DNA of 64,000 nucleotides from Bacteroidota bacterium (GCA_963169345.1 CAUJCT010000018.1:1-64000), one strand, 5' to 3'. Shown: positions 54,250-63,588, counted from the first letter of the stretch. The notes: generated from the letters alone by a model not told the origin. Made by a program: numbers and translations.

Positions 54250-56729
54250 TTGAGGATGATTAATTTCATTGTCATCGTTCCATCCGATGACTGTAATAAA
54301 TAACAACCTGCACTCAATACTTCCTCCAATTGAATTGTACCAGTTTCACTTAAAGTTAATTCTAAAATCGTTTTGCCACTCAAATCGCAGATTTTCCAGT
54401 CCATCAGATTGGTTTCATTTCGGTATTGAAACAAACCATTGCCTGGATTAGGATATATCATTAATCCATTTGCTTCAGTAATCGAATTGATAGTTTTGTT
54501 GCGATCAAAAACCACTGTGGCTTTGTTGGTGATTACTGCTTTCTGATAATCAAAAAATATAGCGGCTTTGTTGTAAATGGTATCTCCTTCTTTGGCGCTG
54601 CTCATTAAATTAACTCTTAATGTTACATAACCGTTGCACTTAATACTGTCTTGCTTTCTTGCCGGTAAATCTATGCCTTCAAATGACCAAATCAAAGAAT
54701 TGTTCTCTACCCTGAATTTTAATTTAGAATCGTGACTTGTTCCTCCCCATACGATTGAATAAATGTCTAACAGTGATCCTATACTGTCTACAACTGTTAC
54801 ATTAATAGCTTCCGAATTGCCTAAGTTCTCAAAGTATATTACATATTTGATTACATCATTGTTGCTGATAACTGCACTAGGACTGGCAACCTTCATATTC
54901 GGGTCATATGCTGAAACTATTGTTTGCTTCAATACATCTTCATTGTTTCGACTGTTGTTGTCATTCGAATTAATTTCTGCTTTTACCTCTACTAACTCGT
55001 CTAAATTAAAACTGTCAACTGAATAAATACATTCAAACTGATAATATTGATTCGAATTGGCCTTTATATCAATATTCTTAATCCAGTAACCTGCGACATT
55101 TATGTCTGGATTAAATCCTTCAAAATATTTCTCTGTAACCCTTTTATCTAATTTGAATTTTAATTGAATATTGCGGTTAACAGATGACAAGTTGCTTAGT
55201 TCAATTATATACCTGGTTTTAAATCCTTGTTTGGCTTTCAACCCACTTTGTGAATAAACATATACCCCAATATCATCCGTATTGATAGTTTGCAAAGGAA
55301 ACTCATAATAGTAGACACTGTCTACTGAGTTGACCATTTGGAATGTGCTTGTTCCCTTAATGCCTTTTAAATTATCTGCAGAAATTTGCCATTCACTTCC
55401 TGTAGAATATGTCATAGTAAAATGACCTTTGCCATCAGTTAGTGTCATACGTCTATTTAAAGCATCGTATACCCGCACACCTTGCAGTAATGCTTCTCCT
55501 GGCTGCTTTATCTTATCTCCGTTGAGGTCATTGAAGCATATTCCGGTTAACAAACTTTTAGGCTTAAAATTTAGCTTCAATATTCGACGTACTGAATCCT
55601 GATGCATTCCCTGATTGACCCATTGAAAATTGCCGGCCAGATAAATCGAATTTTCATCTGTTCTGAATTCTATGTTTATGTATGTATCCGATAATTTAAA
55701 CTGACTGTATTTCTTAATAATAGTTCCTTCCAGTTTATAAACAACAATACCATCGCCAGGAGATTGAAATAACAGATAAAGTACATTATCTTCAGTAAAA
55801 GTGCCTATAAAATTAGTGGCATAAAATGAATCATTATCCGGTAAATTATAGTCTGTCCATTGATTACCGGTCAACATAGAAATCTTACTGATGTATACAA
55901 GATTGCTGGATGGAATAATGACGAGCTTTCCATTGTGTTGTGATACAGCAGCTATATAAGGCGATGGATAGGGAATAGGTTCAAATTGACCGTTTCTCCA
56001 AACGCCTAATTTTTTGAAATTTGTATTTCCAATTTCAATACTATCGGGCTTAATCTTGTTTTTATTGAAAACATAAAGTGAATCTCCGCCATAAAAAAAC
56101 ACGTTGCTGGTGCCTGATAATCCTTTAAATCCGCATGCACCGGTCTGACCAACGGCATTCCAGACGCCTTGATAATACATCATCATGCCGTTGACTCTCA
56201 TTCCCGGAATACTGTCAAAATTACCAGTAACTAATAAACCATCCTTAAATGTATGAATGGCATTCACTTCAAAATAATCCGGAAACCTTTGTTGCAAATT
56301 TAATCCTGCACTTTTCCAACTGCCATCATAAACCAATAATCCAGCACCTAAATTGTTTTCTGATGAATCAAAACTTCCACTGATATATATTTTACCTTCC
56401 CAATACTTTATGTCCATTATCCTAGGAGCATCAATTGTATTCTTACTGTATATCTCTATAGGTGTGGTGTTAAGCCATGTAAAACCATTGTATATTCTTA
56501 AACGAATTTTTGAAAACTCCTGCCCATAATTAAAACTCGAACTTACCGTGTCGTAATGTACAGAATAAACATTGCCCAGTTCATCGGCACAGTTTATATA
56601 GTAATTGATGTTTTGCTGATGGTAAAAAGTTCTTGGCTCAAAACCTTGTCCAAGCTTGATGAAATTCTGAGCATAAATGCCGGGAATTAACAGACCAATC
56701 GCTATTACTATTAAGTTTAATCTCATCAT
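54246..56729 (-). CDS. Secreted multidomain protein with T9SS sorting domain
   Basis: 827 residues. Signal peptide (MMRLNLIVIAIGLLIPGIYA). A long N-terminal region that looks like a beta-propeller (WEGKIYISGSFDSSENNLGA, DGLLVTGNFDSIPG, GVWRNGQFEPIPYPSPYIAA). A SdrD B-like Ig repeat follows (GICFNDLNGDKIKQPGEALL), then a DUF11/DUF7619-type domain (SAYDPNMKVASPSAVISNND, VIYFENLGNSEAINVTVVD). The C-terminus is a T9SS domain starting MIYPNPGNGLFQYR and ending MKLIILN. Surface-anchored. The start overlaps the stop of the anti-sigma-like gene (ATGA), making it the last gene of an ECF sigma operon. Confidence 0.85.
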   Translation of the reverse strand: MMRLNLIVIAIGLLIPGIYAQNFIKLGQGFEPRTFYHQQNINYYINCADELGNVYSVHYDTVSSSFNYGQEFSKIRLRIYNGFTWLNTTPIEIYSKNTIDAPRIMDIKYWEGKIYISGSFDSSENNLGAGLLVYDGSWKSAGLNLQQRFPDYFEVNAIHTFKDGLLVTGNFDSIPGMRVNGMMMYYQGVWNAVGQTGACGFKGLSGTSNVFFYGGDSLYVFNKNKIKPDSIEIGNTNFKKLGVWRNGQFEPIPYPSPYIAAVSQHNGKLVIIPSSNLVYISKISMLTGNQWTDYNLPDNDSFYATNFIGTFTEDNVLYLLFQSPGDGIVVYKLEGTIIKKYSQFKLSDTYINIEFRTDENSIYLAGNFQWVNQGMHQDSVRRILKLNFKPKSLLTGICFNDLNGDKIKQPGEALLQGVRVYDALNRRMTLTDGKGHFTMTYSTGSEWQISADNLKGIKGTSTFQMVNSVDSVYYYEFPLQTINTDDIGVYVYSQSGLKAKQGFKTRYIIELSNLSSVNRNIQLKFKLDKRVTEKYFEGFNPDINVAGYWIKNIDIKANSNQYYQFECIYSVDSFNLDELVEVKAEINSNDNNSRNNEDVLKQTIVSAYDPNMKVASPSAVISNNDVIKYVIYFENLGNSEAINVTVVDSIGSLLDIYSIVWGGTSHDSKLKFRVENNSLIWSFEGIDLPARKQDSIKCNGYVTLRVNLMSSAKEGDTIYNKAAIFFDYQKAVITNKATVVFDRNKTINSITEANGLMIYPNPGNGLFQYRNETNLMDWKICDLSGKTILELTLSETGTIQLEEVLSAGCYLLQSSDGTMTMKLIILN

Positions 56730-58207
56730 CTTTTAATTATTGGTTGAAATATTAAGCCAATCTGAAATGAATTGGTTAGTTCTTTTCCTTTTATGTATTT
56801 ATCCATTTCTGAAGTTGAGGCTCGACGATAGTCTACCCTGTAATCTATACTGATACTGAACATTGGATGTATTGGTGTTCTGAAAGATATTGCTGCATTG
56901 GGAGATACTTTAAAACCTTTATTGAAATTTCGCTGTTCTATCTTGCTGTTCTTAAAATTCAAACCCGAATATTGTCCAATACTGCTTAATTGAAAACTAC
57001 TGCCCAGACCACCTAATAGCTGCCAGCGTCCAATTTTTAACAAAGAAAATTTCATACTTACCGGCATAACCCAATTGGTTATCTCACTTCTCACTTCTTC
57101 TTGAAGATGTGGAGATGTTTGTTGCGGTCTTGTAATATAACCTGAAATCTTTCCCAAAGTGTCATATACTGGAATATCTGCATAAATGTAATCAAACTCA
57201 CTGTTGCCACTCGCCTTACTATGTTGTATACCGGCACTGATACTAAATCGGGTTCCAAAATTGTAATTCATATCTACCTGAAAACTTCTACCGCTCTTGT
57301 TTCTTGCGTTGCCTTGATTGAGTAAATTTAATCCATCGTGATGCACATATTCAGGATTCATGTCTTCTTTGACTCTGGTCTCAATATAGTAACCATACCA
57401 AATTCCAATCTGAAATGGCAATCTCCTGACTTTTGGAATATGTAAATTATTTCCAACTCTATTCGTTTGCTCAGCAATAAATTCAAATGAATGTTCAGGG
57501 GCTAATTTTAAATCTAAATTACTTCTGTCCAATTCTGAATTATTTTCTTTCAAAACATTTGATTCAATAGGCATTCCTGAATGTATCAAATCTGCTGATT
57601 TACGTTCTATATTCACAGGAACCTCTACAGTTGAGATTAAATTTGTACTCTTTTCAGATCTGTTGTACTGAGGATTTTTTTCTTGCTTGATTCCAATATT
57701 CTCCAAATCCTCCGGACTCGCATCTTTTTGATTACTTTTAAAGATGTTGTTTTGAATACCTTCTGTGTTTTTCTGATTCTGAGTCGATGTGTAGTCTTTC
57801 AAATCCTCTTTATTTTTAAGAGATTGAGAAACTAAAAATACTGTAACACTTAATATAACTATACCAGCAAACCATAGAGGGAATAAACGTCTCCTTTTTT
57901 TGGAATCAATGTTTGAATTTTCAAAATTAAATGCAGGAGTTGTTTCTAATTGACTTAATCTATTATTTAAAGCCTGATCGATTATATGTGTTTGAATTTT
58001 ATGGTCATTTAAAATGGTGCTCTTAGCACTTGTATCTGGAGCAGGCTCGAAGTCCGATAAAAATGTATGCAGTCCTTGATCTATTGGATGTTCTGTATGA
58101 TTTAAAAAATGTTCAATATCTGACCAAACAGCATTTGAAGGCGCTTGTTCTAATTGCCCAAGTTTTAATCGCAAAGATTTATCAATATGATGCTTATTGT
58201 CCGCCAA
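56726..58207 (-). CDS. Anti-sigma-like protein with 34-residue N-terminal repeats and C-terminal beta-barrel domain
   Basis: 493 residues from a TTG start that overlaps the sigma gene by 14 bp. The cytosolic N-terminus has three copies of IDxxLxxxLxxxExxP starting at residues 8, 42 and 76, exactly 34 apart. One transmembrane helix follows (about residues 109-127, LWFAGIVILSVTVFLVSQ). After a long periplasmic linker rich in Asn, Ser and Lys, the C-terminal 220 residues alternate beta strands (FQIGIWYGYYIETRVKEDMN, FSISIDYRVDYRRAST, ending GLIFQPIIKR), like an outer-membrane beta-barrel. It may link the cytosolic sigma to the outer membrane. Confidence 0.7.
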   Translation of the reverse strand: MADNKHHIDKSLRLKLGQLEQAPSNAVWSDIEHFLNHTEHPIDQGLHTFLSDFEPAPDTSAKSTILNDHKIQTHIIDQALNNRLSQLETTPAFNFENSNIDSKKRRRLFPLWFAGIVILSVTVFLVSQSLKNKEDLKDYTSTQNQKNTEGIQNNIFKSNQKDASPEDLENIGIKQEKNPQYNRSEKSTNLISTVEVPVNIERKSADLIHSGMPIESNVLKENNSELDRSNLDLKLAPEHSFEFIAEQTNRVGNNLHIPKVRRLPFQIGIWYGYYIETRVKEDMNPEYVHHDGLNLLNQGNARNKSGRSFQVDMNYNFGTRFSISAGIQHSKASGNSEFDYIYADIPVYDTLGKISGYITRPQQTSPHLQEEVRSEITNWVMPVSMKFSLLKIGRWQLLGGLGSSFQLSSIGQYSGLNFKNSKIEQRNFNKGFKVSPNAAISFRTPIHPMFSISIDYRVDYRRASTSEMDKYIKGKELTNSFQIGLIFQPIIKR

Positions 58208-58763
58208 TTTTTTTGTCCATTTTTAATTTAAGCTTGTCATTGAGCATTTTTCTAGCTCTTGATAATTGTGATCTGGATGACGATTCAGTAATGTTTAATA
58301 CACGAGCAATTTCAGTGTGCGACATCTGATCAACTGCATACATATTGATAATCAATCTGTACTTTTCGGGTAATTCCTGAACCATTATCAGGGCCTCTTC
58401 TTGCGTTAAATGATTCATCCAGTGCTCTGCTTCTTCCTCACTTATACTATCATCAATCGGTTGAACACTTTCATTTATACTGACTTCAAATTTATTTTTT
58501 AAAGTTCTTTGAATGTAATTAATAGATGTGGTCATGAATATCCTGTACATCCATGAACCTAATGCTGAATCTCCTTTAAAAGTGTGGAGATTTTGATAAA
58601 CTTTTATGAATCCCTCCTGAAAAATATCGTGGGCAACTGCCTGATCATGTGCATACCTCAGACAGATGCCATACATTTTGTTTGAAAAACGCTTATATAA
58701 CAATTCCTGAAAAAATCGTTCCTTGCGCTTACAACCTTCTAATATGTCTTCATCGGAATACAT
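58194..58763 (-). CDS. ECF-type RNA polymerase sigma-70 factor
   Basis: 189 residues from the ATG at 58763 (MYSDEDILEGCKRKERFFQE), the usual family start; a GTG at 58781 would add six residues. Region 2 motif DQAVAHDIFQEGFIKVYQNL and GSWMYRIFMTTSINYIQRTL; region 4 motif LPEKYRLIINMYAVDQMSHT and EIARVLNITESSSRSQLSRA. It is first in an operon with the repeat-containing anti-sigma-like gene and a T9SS protein. Targets cannot be inferred from the window. Confidence 0.93.
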   Translation of the reverse strand: MYSDEDILEGCKRKERFFQELLYKRFSNKMYGICLRYAHDQAVAHDIFQEGFIKVYQNLHTFKGDSALGSWMYRIFMTTSINYIQRTLKNKFEVSINESVQPIDDSISEEEAEHWMNHLTQEEALIMVQELPEKYRLIINMYAVDQMSHTEIARVLNITESSSRSQLSRARKMLNDKLKLKMDKKIGGQ

Positions 58764-58827
58764 TTTACGCAATTTAGACACAATTATCTAAAATTGCTGC
58801 AAGAAAATTCTGAATAGCTGATCTTAT

Positions 58828-59406
58828 TTAGTCTTCAAGCTTTCCTACAACTTCATAACCTGTACTTACTTTCTTGTACAAGTAGCTCTCGTACTCATAA
58901 TAGGTGATGCCTTCAATCTGTATCTCTTCTGCATCTGTTGGTAAAATTGAAACTATTGCACCAACCGGAGCTTCTTTGGCTTTATACTCACCTGAATCCA
59001 ATACAAAGTAATTGCCATCTGTATAGTAATAGGTAACCTGGTTGACAATAATTGTCTGATGAGCGGGTAGTACCTTAACTCTTACACCTCTTGGTGCTGA
59101 TACTACCTTATAAACTCCTGCTGATGTCGTATAAAACAATCCATTATGGTAATAATACGTATTGTTTTTAAATATTAAAGTAGTATATCCTACAGGCAAT
59201 ATTGCCACTGTTCTTACTTTTCGCTTTTTGATAACTACCACATGTTTGCGAGAATATTTTTTTGTCTTCACAACTTTAACACGCTTGCCATTATGTGTTT
59301 TTTTAACTGTAACTTTTGTTCTTCCATGACCTCTTTGGGCTTGAATTTCCTGAATCCCAATCAGAAAAACTATACTGAATACTAATAATGATTTGATAAC
59401 TCTCAT
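58828..59406 (-). CDS. DUF6515 family secreted protein
   Basis: 192 residues with a signal peptide (LLVFSIVFLIGIQEIQAQ). A very basic linker (VTVKKTHNGKRVKVVKTKKY) precedes three copies of a roughly 40-residue beta repeat with YYYHNGLFYTTSAGVYKVV, YYYTDGNYFVLDSGEYKA and YYEYESYLYKKVSTGYEVV. This matches DUF6515 as I recall it, a Bacteroidota periplasmic family without known function. It lies 65 bp upstream of the ECF sigma gene on the same strand, so it may belong to the same unit or be a separate gene. Confidence 0.75.
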   Translation of the reverse strand: MRVIKSLLVFSIVFLIGIQEIQAQRGHGRTKVTVKKTHNGKRVKVVKTKKYSRKHVVVIKKRKVRTVAILPVGYTTLIFKNNTYYYHNGLFYTTSAGVYKVVSAPRGVRVKVLPAHQTIIVNQVTYYYTDGNYFVLDSGEYKAKEAPVGAIVSILPTDAEEIQIEGITYYEYESYLYKKVSTGYEVVGKLED

Positions 59407-59556
59407 ACCGTGATTTTAGATTTTAGACTGCATATTGACTCCTTGGTTGCTTCAATTTGTCTAATTTATTGTTCATATATAGTCAGGTAAGCAGAAAAAA
59501 TCCTGATAATCTTTGAGATTAGTCTCAAATTTACCTAAAATTGTACATCAACAAAA

Positions 59557-59991
59557 TTGAATCAGAGCAATCATCATATTGCCAGGCTGGAGCATGATAA
59601 ATTTATTGTAGCGAAAAGAGACGATGGTATTTATCATGTCTATCTTAAAGACAGAACTGTACTTGACCTGGCCCTGCAAAAGGAAATGCTCGATTTTTAC
59701 AGGCAAATCACCAATAATATTGATGGACTTTTTATTTTTGAGGCAGGTCACATGTGCAATGTGACTAAACAAGCCAGAGAAAATGCAATTTTAATTGAAG
59801 ATGAAGTTCCGGTTTGCGCATCAGTAGTTTATGTCCAAAATCTGGTTTATAAAATGATTGCTAATTTCTTCAATAGATTTAATAAACCTAAACAACCTTA
59901 TCTGGTTGTTACAAATTTTGATGAAGGAATTAAATGGCTTAAATCGCTTAAACCTCACCAAATAAACAGGGGAGGAGTATTAGCTAAATAA
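59557..59991 (+). CDS. SpoIIAA/STAS-like protein, paralogue of 37158
   Basis: 144 residues from a TTG start; no in-frame ATG lies nearby. It repeats the layout of the protein at 37158: an N-terminal beta strand (FIVAKRDDGIYHVYLKDRTV), GLFIFEAGHMCNVTKQAREN, VVYVQNLVYKMIANFFNRF and YLVVTNFDEGIKWLKSL. Function unknown; members of such families often act as small regulatory or partner-binding domains. Head-on with the trans-sulfuration enzyme, 6 bp between stops. Confidence 0.65.
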   Translation: MNQSNHHIARLEHDKFIVAKRDDGIYHVYLKDRTVLDLALQKEMLDFYRQITNNIDGLFIFEAGHMCNVTKQARENAILIEDEVPVCASVVYVQNLVYKMIANFFNRFNKPKQPYLVVTNFDEGIKWLKSLKPHQINRGGVLAK

Positions 59992-59997
59992 TTTAAA

Positions 59998-61143
59998 TTA
60001 TACTTTTTCTAATGCCTGTTCTATATCAGCAATTAAATCTTCAATATCTTCAACTCCTACACTGAGTCGTAACAAACCATCAACAACTCCGGCTTTTTCT
60101 CTTTCTGGTTTAGGAATGCTGGCATGAGTCATACTTGCAGGATGATTGACTAAACTCTCAACTCCACCCAAAGATTCCGCTAATGTAAATACCTCAACAT
60201 TAGTCGCAAATCGCATTGCAGCTTCAAAATCATCTCCCTTTAAAGTAAATGAAACCATTCCACCAAAATCTCTCATCTGTTTCTTGGCTGTTTCATGTCC
60301 TGCTGCATCTTCAAATCCCGGCCAGTACACTTTGCCAATCTTAGGATGATTCCTTAAGTAATGTGCAACGGCACGACCATTTTCGCAATGCGCTTTAACT
60401 CTTAAATGCAATGTTTTTATACCTCTTATTACTAAGAAACAATCCATAGGGCCTGGATTTGCACCGCAGGAATTCAATATAAATGCCAGCCTGTCGTGTA
60501 ATTCCTGATTTTTGGTAACCAATGCTCCCATCACAACATCGCTGTGTCCACCTAAATATTTAGTAGCACTGTGCATTACAATATCTGCACCCATATCTAA
60601 TGGATTCTGCAAATATGGAGATGCAAATGTGTTGTCTATTGCCAAAAGTATATGATTGGCTTTAGCTATAGCTGAAACTGCCGAAATATCGACTATTTTC
60701 AAAGTTGGATTGGTTGGCGTTTCAGCCCAAATCAATTTTGTGTTTTCATTGATGTAATTTTTGATGTTTTCAGCATCGTACAAATTGATGTAATGAAATT
60801 TAATACCAAATGGTTCGTATATTTTTGAAAACATCCTGTAAGAACCTCCGTAAATATCATCTCCGGTAATAACTTCATCACCCGGTTTCAGTAATTTTAT
60901 TACAGCATCAATTGCTCCCATTCCACTGGAAAAACACAATGCATTGGTGCCATTTTCAAGTGCTGCAATATTGTTCTCTAATTGGGTTCTGGTTGGGTTT
61001 TTACCTCTGGCATAAGCATAACCCTTGTGTGTTCCAGGATATTCCTGCACATAAGTACTGGTCTGAAAAATAGGTGTCATGATTGCACCTGTACTTGGGT
61101 CGGCTACTATACCCGCATGTAATGCCTTGGTTCCAAATTTCAT
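59998..61143 (-). CDS. Trans-sulfuration PLP enzyme (cystathionine gamma-synthase/lyase family)
   Basis: 381 residues. Substrate and PLP motifs: GYAYARGKNPTRTQLENNIA, FSSGMGAIDAVIKLLKPGDE, AIDNTFASPYLQNPLDMGAD and HSATKYLGGHSDV with Lys195 as Schiff base; a C-terminal Arg-containing VDGLLRLSVGVEDIEDLIAD. Members make or cleave cystathionine, linking cysteine and methionine pools. Sequence alone cannot choose between gamma-synthase, gamma-lyase and methionine gamma-lyase. Single gene, with a terminator upstream belonging to the next minus-strand gene. Confidence 0.92.
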   Translation of the reverse strand: MKFGTKALHAGIVADPSTGAIMTPIFQTSTYVQEYPGTHKGYAYARGKNPTRTQLENNIAALENGTNALCFSSGMGAIDAVIKLLKPGDEVITGDDIYGGSYRMFSKIYEPFGIKFHYINLYDAENIKNYINENTKLIWAETPTNPTLKIVDISAVSAIAKANHILLAIDNTFASPYLQNPLDMGADIVMHSATKYLGGHSDVVMGALVTKNQELHDRLAFILNSCGANPGPMDCFLVIRGIKTLHLRVKAHCENGRAVAHYLRNHPKIGKVYWPGFEDAAGHETAKKQMRDFGGMVSFTLKGDDFEAAMRFATNVEVFTLAESLGGVESLVNHPASMTHASIPKPEREKAGVVDGLLRLSVGVEDIEDLIADIEQALEKV

Positions 61144-61189
61144 AGCTGCAAAAATAATCCTTAACTCTCAATCTTAAATCATCATCCAT

Positions 61190-61214
61190 AAAAAAAGCCG
61201 GATATTTCCGGCTT
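61190..61214 (-). terminator. Terminator after the propeller lipoprotein gene
   Basis: An 8-bp perfect stem (61195-61202 with 61207-61214), 4-base loop; on the minus strand it is followed by a T-run. It lies 23 bp past the stop at 61237. Confidence 0.82.
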
Positions 61215-61236
61215 CTTAAATTTATTGTATGATTGA

Positions 61237-62256
61237 TCAGTTTAAACTGACTTTTATCAATTTATTTCCGTTGATGTTCAACCAAAATTCATTACCAACT
61301 GCTGCAATTCCATAAATAGTTTCCGGATCTTTTAATTGATAGGTTTTCTCAATTTCGAAACTGGATGTTTTTACTCTGTAAATAAATGGTCCGCTCACCA
61401 TGTATAATTTTCCGTTAGACCATGCCATATCGCGAACGTATGATATCTTTTTACGTGATATAACTGTATTGCTGGTTCTGTTGATTTGATATAAGGTGTC
61501 TGAATTATTTGAATAAGCCCACAAATCATTTCCGGCAGGATCAAATGCAATTCCATATATCCATGCTCCAATGTCATGACTCGGAGCAGTACCTGTGCTC
61601 GATCCGCCAGCTAATGGGAATTTATACATTCTATAATACCCATTACTGCCCAGCCATAAATCAGTGCCGTCAAACTCTACCGTATTTGGATAAGCGCCGC
61701 TTACACTAATATCTCCGTTTGGTAACCTTGTAGATAAATTAATCTTTGTAATCTTGCTTCCCGAGTAATCAGGTAATAAGATGTTGGTGCCATCAAATCC
61801 AATACCCTGACTCCTGTCTGTGAATACACCTGAAATTTCGTCTGTCTTTGAAACCACTTCTACCCAATTGGCAACTTCTGTCTCATTCACTTTTATACCT
61901 TTGAAATAAGTTGTACCACCGTAATCAATTATTAACGTGTCGCCATTAAAACGATAACCGTATGCCACTGTTCCGAATCCTAAAAAATCTCCTAAAACCT
62001 GATCTGGAAATGGAATAAAACTGGAATTACCTAAACTTCTCATACCACTCGAATTCATGTAATAAGTATGCGAAGTTTTTTTAGTTGTAAATTTTAAATA
62101 CTTTAAATCGTCTAAACCATTAATGACGCTCGTGGCTTTGTATGTTCCCCAAATTGTAATATTAGGATTATATTCCTCTTTAATTGTGGTATCTTTGGTA
62201 CAGCCTAAATACAGACTAATCCCAAAAATGAATAAAATAAACTTGAATGATTTCAT
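61237..62256 (-). CDS. Beta-propeller lipoprotein
   Basis: 339 residues with lipobox (FIFGISLYLGC, Cys19). The C-terminal 200 residues are NHL/YVTN-like propeller blades: DRSQGIGFDGTNILLPDYSG, GAYPNTVEFDGTDLWLGSNG, GIAFDPAGNDLWAYSNNSD and DMAWSNGKLYMVSGP. The N-terminal 110 residues form a separate beta domain (YKATSVINGLDDLKYLKFTT). No catalytic residues are obvious; resemblance to glutamine cyclotransferase-like propellers is only in blade pattern. Single gene with its own terminator. Confidence 0.8.
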   Translation of the reverse strand: MKSFKFILFIFGISLYLGCTKDTTIKEEYNPNITIWGTYKATSVINGLDDLKYLKFTTKKTSHTYYMNSSGMRSLGNSSFIPFPDQVLGDFLGFGTVAYGYRFNGDTLIIDYGGTTYFKGIKVNETEVANWVEVVSKTDEISGVFTDRSQGIGFDGTNILLPDYSGSKITKINLSTRLPNGDISVSGAYPNTVEFDGTDLWLGSNGYYRMYKFPLAGGSSTGTAPSHDIGAWIYGIAFDPAGNDLWAYSNNSDTLYQINRTSNTVISRKKISYVRDMAWSNGKLYMVSGPFIYRVKTSSFEIEKTYQLKDPETIYGIAAVGNEFWLNINGNKLIKVSLN

Positions 62257-62376
62257 ACTGAATTTTTTTGTTCGAATTTATAGTCAAAATATCAAACAAA
62301 AAATTTGTTTCTGATCAGAATTGTTAATTTTAAATTTAATTAACTTTAATTCTGTGATTTGAGTCTGGATATTTTT

Positions 62377-63030
62377 TTAAATTTCCATGGTCTTTACATC
62401 CGAATGTATAATCAATCGGCCTTCTGTTTTTGATTTCACTTCCTCTATAGTAACTCCTGGTGCAAGTTCTATCAATTCAAATCCATTCTCATTGATATTG
62501 AAAACACCTAATTCTGTGACTACCTTTTTTACACATGCAATGCCGGTAATAGGTAATGTACATTCCTTAAGTAATTTGGATTCGCCAGCTTTATTGACAT
62601 GCTGCATAGCAACAATTATGTTCTTGGCGCTTGCAACCAAATCCATTGCACCTCCCATTCCTTTAACCATTTTACCTGGAATTTTCCAGTTGGCTATATC
62701 TCCTCTGTCATTCACCTCCATTGCGCCCAATACAGTTAAATCTACTTTGCCTGCTCTTATCATTCCAAAACTCATTGCAGAATCAAAAAATGCAGACCCT
62801 GGAACTGTAGTAATAGTTTGCTTTCCCGCATTAATTAAATCAGCATCTTCTTCTCCTTCAAACGGAAAAGGTCCCATGCCCAATAATCCATTCTCTGATT
62901 GTAAAACAACTTCTACTCCCTCAGGTATGTAATTGGCTACTAAGGTAGGTATGCCTATTCCTAAATTGACATAATATCCATCTTTAAGCTCTTGAGCTAT
63001 TCGTTTTGCAATTTGTTCTTTACTTAACAT
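62377..63030 (-). CDS. scoB: 3-oxoacid CoA-transferase subunit B
   Basis: 217 residues. Family start KEQIAKRIAQELKDGYYVNL GIGIPT (read in two parts), active-site Glu46 in VVLQSENGLLGMGPFP, and GAMEVNDRGDIANWKIPGKM with VKGMGGAMDLVASAKNIIVA. It transfers CoA between succinate and acetoacetate or related acids as part of a heterotetramer with subunit A. No subunit A gene is adjacent: the gene upstream is on the other strand. Cytosolic. Confidence 0.93.
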   Translation of the reverse strand: MLSKEQIAKRIAQELKDGYYVNLGIGIPTLVANYIPEGVEVVLQSENGLLGMGPFPFEGEEDADLINAGKQTITTVPGSAFFDSAMSFGMIRAGKVDLTVLGAMEVNDRGDIANWKIPGKMVKGMGGAMDLVASAKNIIVAMQHVNKAGESKLLKECTLPITGIACVKKVVTELGVFNINENGFELIELAPGVTIEEVKSKTEGRLIIHSDVKTMEI

Positions 63031-63117
63031 GTTTGAGTATGCAAATCAAGGTGTTTTTTATCTAAAATACCACATGCTTTATTGGAACTGTTTCTACTTT
63101 TTGTTTATTTCGCATGA

Positions 63118-63588
63118 ATGTCCGCTAAAGCCAATACCGTTGAAGATTATATTCTGTCGCTTGAACCAGAAAAAAAAGAAGCCCTTTCTGCCATTAGAAA
63201 TACAATTCTAAGCAACATCCCAAATGGTTTTGAAGAAACTATGAGTTATGGAATGATTGGATATGTCGTTCCTTTTTCCTTGTTTCCAAATGGCTACCAC
63301 TGTGATCCAAAATTACCTCTGCCTTTTGCTCAAATTGCCGCTCAGAAAAATTTCATAGCTATTTATCACATGGGACTATACGCTGATGCCGATCTCTTAA
63401 ATTGGTTTACTACCGAACATGCTAAAGCATCAAAGAAAAAACTGGATATGGGAAAAAGCTGCATCCGCTACAAAAAAGCAGAAGACATTCCTTTCAAATT
63501 GATAGGAGAGTTGTTCTCTAAAATTACTGTGGATCAGTATATTGAAACTTACACAAATAATCTGGCAAAAAGCAAAAAATCAAAATGA
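63118..63588 (+). CDS. DUF1801/YdhG-like protein
   Basis: 156 residues. Start MSAKANTVEDYILSLEPEKK, then NGFEETMSYGMIGYVVPFSL, with LYADADLLNWFTTEHAKASK and MGKSCIRYKKAEDIPFKLIG matching DUF1801. Homologues are sometimes annotated as intracellular iron chaperone (frataxin-like fold); the true role is unknown. The ATG at 63118 is preferred over one four bases earlier in another frame. Its start is about 87 bp from that of scoB, divergent. Confidence 0.75.
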   Translation: MSAKANTVEDYILSLEPEKKEALSAIRNTILSNIPNGFEETMSYGMIGYVVPFSLFPNGYHCDPKLPLPFAQIAAQKNFIAIYHMGLYADADLLNWFTTEHAKASKKKLDMGKSCIRYKKAEDIPFKLIGELFSKITVDQYIETYTNNLAKSKKSK

